A stretch of 64,000 nt of DNA from Streptomyces sp. NBC_01454 (GTDB lineage Bacteria > Actinomycetota > Actinomycetes > Streptomycetales > Streptomycetaceae). The translations under genes were made by a program, and so were the position numbers. This document shows positions 60,686 to 64,000 of this stretch, piece by piece. The first letter of the stretch is position 1. The number at the start of each line of letters is the position of its first letter. The notes beneath the pieces were generated by a model, which worked only from the letters and a program-made list of their open reading frames with translations, searched no databases and had not been told where the DNA came from. The DNA is taken from assembly GCF_036227565.1 (NCBI RefSeq), contig NZ_CP109460.1, positions 496,001 through 560,000 on the forward strand, given 5' to 3'.

Positions 60686-61375
60686 TCACCCCACGCGCTC
60701 GATCCGGGCGTGCCGGATCAGGTTCTTCCCCTCCTCACGGACCTGCTCGAAGGCCGCGTTGTTCAGCAGCACACAGCTGCCCGAGGGGGAGGTCACGGAG
60801 ACGGTCGTCGACTTGTCGTTGTCCAGGTTGGTCACCTTCAGCTTGGTTCCGGCGGGGAACTGGCCGCTGGACGCCGCCGGTGCGCCGCCGTCGCCGGACA
60901 GGGTCACCGTCGAGCCGGGGCAGACCACATCGCCACCGCCGCCCGACGAACCACCCGCGGCGGGCGGGGCCGCGGAGGCGGAGGGGTCGCCCGAGGCGGA
61001 GGGGTCCGCCGAGCCGGGCGGCGCCGTCGAGGAGGCGGGCGGGGCGTCGCCGGCGGGTGGTTGCTGCGCCGGCGGAGCGCCGGCGGCCGCGTCCCCGCCC
61101 CCTTCCGCGGAGCAGCCGGCGGCCTTCTGCTTGACCTGGATCTCCTTGATCACGGCTTCCCGGTTGGCGATCCGTGCCGCCGACTGGGCGTCCGGGTGGG
61201 CCCGCTGGTCGGCGATGAACTTCTGGTTGTTGCTCAGGGCGGTGGACAGGCCGTCACAGGCCACCGATGCCTGGCTGGTGCCCGTGGTGGCGATGGCGAT
61301 GCCGCCGACCAGCGCCGCGGCACTGACGCAGACGACGATCTTCTGGCGCCGGCCGACTTTTTTCTTCCGGGACAT
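60686..61375 (-). CDS. Secreted or membrane-anchored protein of unknown function
   Basis: A 229-residue protein. A basic N-terminus (SRKKKVGRRQK) and a hydrophobic segment (IVVCVSAAALVGGIAIATTG) form a signal peptide or anchor; cleavage after SQAS is possible. The first domain (ACDGLSTALSNNQKFIADQR to CSAEG) is helical and has two cysteines likely disulfide-linked. A Pro/Ala/Ser/Gly-rich linker follows, then a beta-rich domain (VVCPGSTVTLSGDGG to SCVLLNNAAFEQVR) with two more cysteines. I do not recognise the family. AGGAG lies 7 nt before the ATG. Confidence 0.8.
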   Translation of the reverse strand: MSRKKKVGRRQKIVVCVSAAALVGGIAIATTGTSQASVACDGLSTALSNNQKFIADQRAHPDAQSAARIANREAVIKEIQVKQKAAGCSAEGGGDAAAGAPPAQQPPAGDAPPASSTAPPGSADPSASGDPSASAAPPAAGGSSGGGGDVVCPGSTVTLSGDGGAPAASSGQFPAGTKLKVTNLDNDKSTTVSVTSPSGSCVLLNNAAFEQVREEGKNLIRHARIERVG

Positions 61376-62096
61376 CTCTGCACTCCTGTTCTCGGCCTGG
61401 AACCGTGGATTCAGGCGCGGTTGCCGGACAGTACGACGCGCCAACCGGGCGTCGTTCAGCAGGAGTTGAAAGTTGTCCGCGGATGCCAAAGGGGATTCCG
61501 GACGGCGGGTACGTCTGCGAGGGTGCGGGGATGCGGGGCGCCGGCCGGGGGTGCGCCTGGGACGCCTTCCGGCCGGCGTGTCTGCGCGCTGCGGGCTGGG
61601 GACCGCGGACTGCGGCAGGTCCATGCGTCGCGTCGCAGGATCAGCCGGGCGCCCGCCGTCAGGACCTCTTCCGCCCGCTCCGGCGGGAGGGCCTCGGCGA
61701 GGAACGAGACCGCCCGGCCCAGCTGCTGACCGCTCTGGTAGGGGAAGGGCCGTCTCCGCCGGCCCGCGGTGCGCGGCGGCTTCCCGGCGCCCGTACGACT
61801 TCACACGCCGGAGGTTGCCCTCGCTCCACAGATGGGCGTGCACATCGGTCCGTATCTCCCCTCAGGTTCCCGCCGGGGCCCTGGGCTGTCCACCAGGGCC
61901 CCGGCGTCCAGGCGGCGGGGTGTGGCCGACACGCCTTCCGGTGTGGGCGCCGGACCCGGGCGGGCGTCAGCATCGATCCGGCCGAAGGTGGTTACAAGTA
62001 GCGGCATGTGCTCATAAACTCACTGACTGTCCCGGGCCCTCGTGACCTTGAGCGGCCTCATCGCTTGGCAACCCGACCGAAAGAGGGAGCTGCTCC
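61376..62096. other. 721-base divergent intergenic region
   Basis: It separates the leftward secreted-protein gene from the rightward acyltransferase. No frame shows family sequence or steady coding character. I see no strong hairpin or repeat. Confidence 0.5.
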
Positions 62097-62882
62097 GTGC
62101 TCTACCAGGTGCTGAAGTACCTCCTCCTCGGACCGCTGCTGCGGCTGGTGTTCCGACCACGGATCGAGGGACTGGAGCACATCCCGGAAGAGGGTGGAGC
62201 GATCATCGCGGGCAATCATCTGTCGTTCGCGGACCACTTCGTGATGCCCGCGATCGTGCCGCGCCGGGTGACCTTTCTGGCCAAAGCCGAGTACTTCACC
62301 GGCCCTGGCCTCAAGGGGCGGCTGACCGCGGCGTTCTTCCGCGGGGTGGGGCAGATTCCGGTGGACCGTTCCGGGGGCCGCGCTTCACGGGCGGCCCTGT
62401 CCTCGGGGCTCTCCGTCCTGCGCAAGGGCCACCTCCTGGGGATCTACCCGGAGGGCACCCGCTCGCACGACGGACGGCTCTACAAGGGGCGTACCGGGGT
62501 CGCCTCGATGGCCGTCATCGCGGGTGTGCCGGTGGTGCCGTGCGCGATGATCGGCACCTTCGAGGCACAGCCGACGGGCCGGCGGCTGCCGCGCGCGCGG
62601 CGGATCACCATCCGCTTCGGCGCACCGCTGGAGTTCGCGCGATACGAGGGCATGGAGGACGAACGCTTCATCCTGCGCGCCGTCACCGACGAGATCATGT
62701 ACGCGATCCTCTCGCTGTCCGGGCAGGAGTACGTCGACCGGTACGCGGGCGAGGCCAAGGCCGAGGCACAGGCCCAGGCGCGCGCACAGGGGCGGCGGGG
62801 GCAGGGGAAGGGCCAGGGGCAGGGCCAGGGGCAGGGCCAGGGGCAGGGGCAGGGGAAGAGCGCGGGTACGGACAAGGGATAG
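62097..62882 (+). CDS. 1-acyl-glycerol-3-phosphate acyltransferase (PlsC type)
   Basis: A 261-residue membrane-associated acyltransferase making phosphatidic acid. The catalytic NHLSFADH (HX4D, about 41-48) and YPEGTRS motifs are intact, and GRTGVASMAVIAGVPVVPC follows. A hydrophobic N-terminus (LKYLLLGPLLRLVF) would bind the membrane. The tail from residue about 222 is low complexity: QAQARAQG then repeated GQ pairs, encoded by a 12-bp DNA repeat. GTG start with AGGGAG about 7-8 nt upstream. Confidence 0.92.
   Translation: MLYQVLKYLLLGPLLRLVFRPRIEGLEHIPEEGGAIIAGNHLSFADHFVMPAIVPRRVTFLAKAEYFTGPGLKGRLTAAFFRGVGQIPVDRSGGRASRAALSSGLSVLRKGHLLGIYPEGTRSHDGRLYKGRTGVASMAVIAGVPVVPCAMIGTFEAQPTGRRLPRARRITIRFGAPLEFARYEGMEDERFILRAVTDEIMYAILSLSGQEYVDRYAGEAKAEAQAQARAQGRRGQGKGQGQGQGQGQGQGQGKSAGTDKG
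62801..62857 (+). repeat. In-frame GGGCCAGGGGCA-type tandem repeat
   Basis: Nearly pure repeats of a 12-bp unit encode a (Gly-Gln)n tail at the end of the PlsC-type protein. Copy number is likely to vary between strains. Confidence 0.8.
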
Positions 62883-62974
62883 GCGCAGCGGCCGGCCGGT
62901 CCCGCCCCCGCGAAACCTTGCGCCGAGGGCGAACCGTGCCGCGGCCGCCGTCCGGCCGTTCGTAGGGTCGCCGT

Positions 62975-64000
62975 ATGACATCAGGCAGGGCAGTGGTGGT
63001 CGGGGCGAGTGGACAGATCGGGCGCGCGGCGGTGCGGGCCCTGGCGCGGGACGGCTGGGAGGTGACGGCCGCGTCCCGGCGCGGCGGGCGTGCCGACTCC
63101 TGGCCCGCGGAGGTCCGTTCGGTGGCGGTGGACCGGGAGGACGACGCCGCGCTGGCCGGGCTGGTCGGCGAGGGCTGTGAGGTGCTGCTCGACTGTGTGG
63201 CCTACGGTGCCGCGCACGCCCGGCAGTTGACCGGCCTGGCGGACCGGATCGGTTCGGCCGTGGTGATCTCCAGCGGCGCGGTGTACGAGGACGACCGGGG
63301 GCGCAGCTTCGCCACCATGGGCGATCCCGGCGGCCACCCGGACTATCCGGTACCCCTCCCGGAGTCCCAGCCGACCGTGCCTCCCGGCGACGGGGACTAC
63401 GCCACCCGCAAGGTCGCCCTGGAGCGGGCGCTGCTGGCGCCGGGCGGCCGGCTGCCGGTGACGCTGCTGCGGGCCGGTGCGATTCACGGCCCCTACAGCC
63501 CGCTGCCGCGTGAGCTGTACTTCGTCAAGCGGGTGCTGGACGGACGGCGGGTGCGGGTGCTCGCCTACGGCGGCAGCAGCCGTTTCCATCCGGTGCATGT
63601 GGCCAACCTCGCCGAGCTGATCCGGCTGGCGGCGCGCCGTCCGGGTTCGCGGGTGCTCAACGCGGGCGATCCGCAGGCCCCGACGGTCGCCGAGATCTCG
63701 GCGGCGGTGGATGCGGCGATGGGCGCACCCCCGAGCGAGATCGTGGGGCCGGCCGGTGCCCCGGCGCCGTCCGGCGTCGGCACCACACCGTGGTCGACCC
63801 CGCACCCCATCGTGTACGACATGGCGGCGGCGGAGCGGGAGTTGGGCTACCGGGCGGTGACGACGTACGAGGAGTCGCTGCCGGAGACGGTGGCGTGGCT
63901 GGCCGACGAGATCCGGGGACGGAACTGGTGGGAGGCGTTCCCGACCATGGCCCGCCGCTATCCGGACGAGGAGTTGTTCGGCTATGCGGCCGAGGACCGC
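62975..64000 (+). CDS. NAD-dependent epimerase/dehydratase, 3' end cut by window edge
   Basis: 342 codons are visible with no stop. GASGQIG (residues about 10-16) is the NAD(P)-binding glycine motif, and YATRK supplies the catalytic Y-x3-K; ISSGAVYED precedes it. HPVHVANLAELIRLA and LRAGAIHGPYSPLP are typical extended-SDR elements. The substrate, probably a nucleotide sugar or other small molecule, cannot be set. AGGG lies 7-8 nt before the ATG at 62975. Confidence 0.88.
   Translation, partial: MTSGRAVVVGASGQIGRAAVRALARDGWEVTAASRRGGRADSWPAEVRSVAVDREDDAALAGLVGEGCEVLLDCVAYGAAHARQLTGLADRIGSAVVISSGAVYEDDRGRSFATMGDPGGHPDYPVPLPESQPTVPPGDGDYATRKVALERALLAPGGRLPVTLLRAGAIHGPYSPLPRELYFVKRVLDGRRVRVLAYGGSSRFHPVHVANLAELIRLAARRPGSRVLNAGDPQAPTVAEISAAVDAAMGAPPSEIVGPAGAPAPSGVGTTPWSTPHPIVYDMAAAERELGYRAVTTYEESLPETVAWLADEIRGRNWWEAFPTMARRYPDEELFGYAAEDR

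Noticed and set aside
61405..62045. Overlapping plus-strand ORFs in the 61.4-62.1 kb gap
   Set aside because: Frames are mutually overlapping and low in hydrophobic core residues; no family motif or good start.
1..64000. CRISPR array, prophage, transposon or tRNA
   Set aside because: No regularly spaced long repeats, integrase, transposase ends or cloverleaf-like sequence were seen when reading both strands. A dedicated tRNA scan was not possible.

Overview
The window is high-GC, gene-dense actinobacterial DNA, almost certainly from a Streptomyces chromosome or a close relative. The evidence is the G/C-rich third positions, GTG and TTG starts behind AGGAGG-type ribosome sites, four SpoIIE-type PP2C phosphatases, a gamma-butyrolactone receptor/AfsA pair, a subtilisin-inhibitor-like protein and a MurT/GatD pair. 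No tRNA, rRNA, CRISPR array, transposase or prophage was seen. The many long antisense ORFs are shadows of real genes, as expected at this GC content.

Layout. 0-24 kb is mixed regulation and transport: a truncated DeoR regulator, a PLDc_N/SHOCT membrane protein, four separate SpoIIE-type phosphatases with different sensor modules (sCache-PAS-GAF-PP2C-HATPase; PAS-PAS-GAF-PP2C; PAS-PP2C; bare PP2C), two APC permeases, an acyl-CoA ligase, a small Gly-rich secreted protein, two DHA2-type exporters (one beside an ArsR-type regulator), and a divergent pair of LigD-type polymerase/primase and ATP-dependent DNA ligase. A Tat-exported DyP peroxidase follows at 23.8-25.1 kb.

25.1-38.6 kb is the centrepiece: one leftward run of 14 genes for a [NiFe] hydrogenase of the group 1h (formerly group 5, high-affinity or atmospheric H2) type. 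The order is hhyS, hhyL, a NifU-like protein, a Cys-rich protein, two further conserved accessory proteins, an endopeptidase, a 34-residue miniprotein, hypA, hypB, hypF, hypC, hypD and hypE. Most junctions are 4-nt ATGA/GTGA overlaps. The run starts at a putative promoter near 38.65 kb and ends at an 18-bp hairpin at 25.1 kb.

39-50 kb holds a DUF4232-like lipoprotein behind three 11-bp-phased direct repeats, an exporter fused to three carboxypeptidase-regulatory-like domains, a gamma-butyrolactone signalling module (receptor / AfsA synthase / reductase) with a clear receptor-binding element over the afsA promoter, and a three-gene alkylation-repair operon (Ada-AlkA fusion, Ogt, 2OG-Fe(II) oxygenase).

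50-64 kb is mostly metabolism and cell envelope: glyoxylate carboligase with a palindromic operator, acyl-CoA dehydrogenase with a divergent TetR regulator and operators, peptide deformylase, MurT-GatD, 6-phosphofructokinase, a CtaG-like protein, a subtilisin-inhibitor-like protein, a PlsC acyltransferase and a right-truncated NAD-dependent epimerase. Strong hairpin terminators separate many units. All family assignments come from reading motifs; no database search was run.
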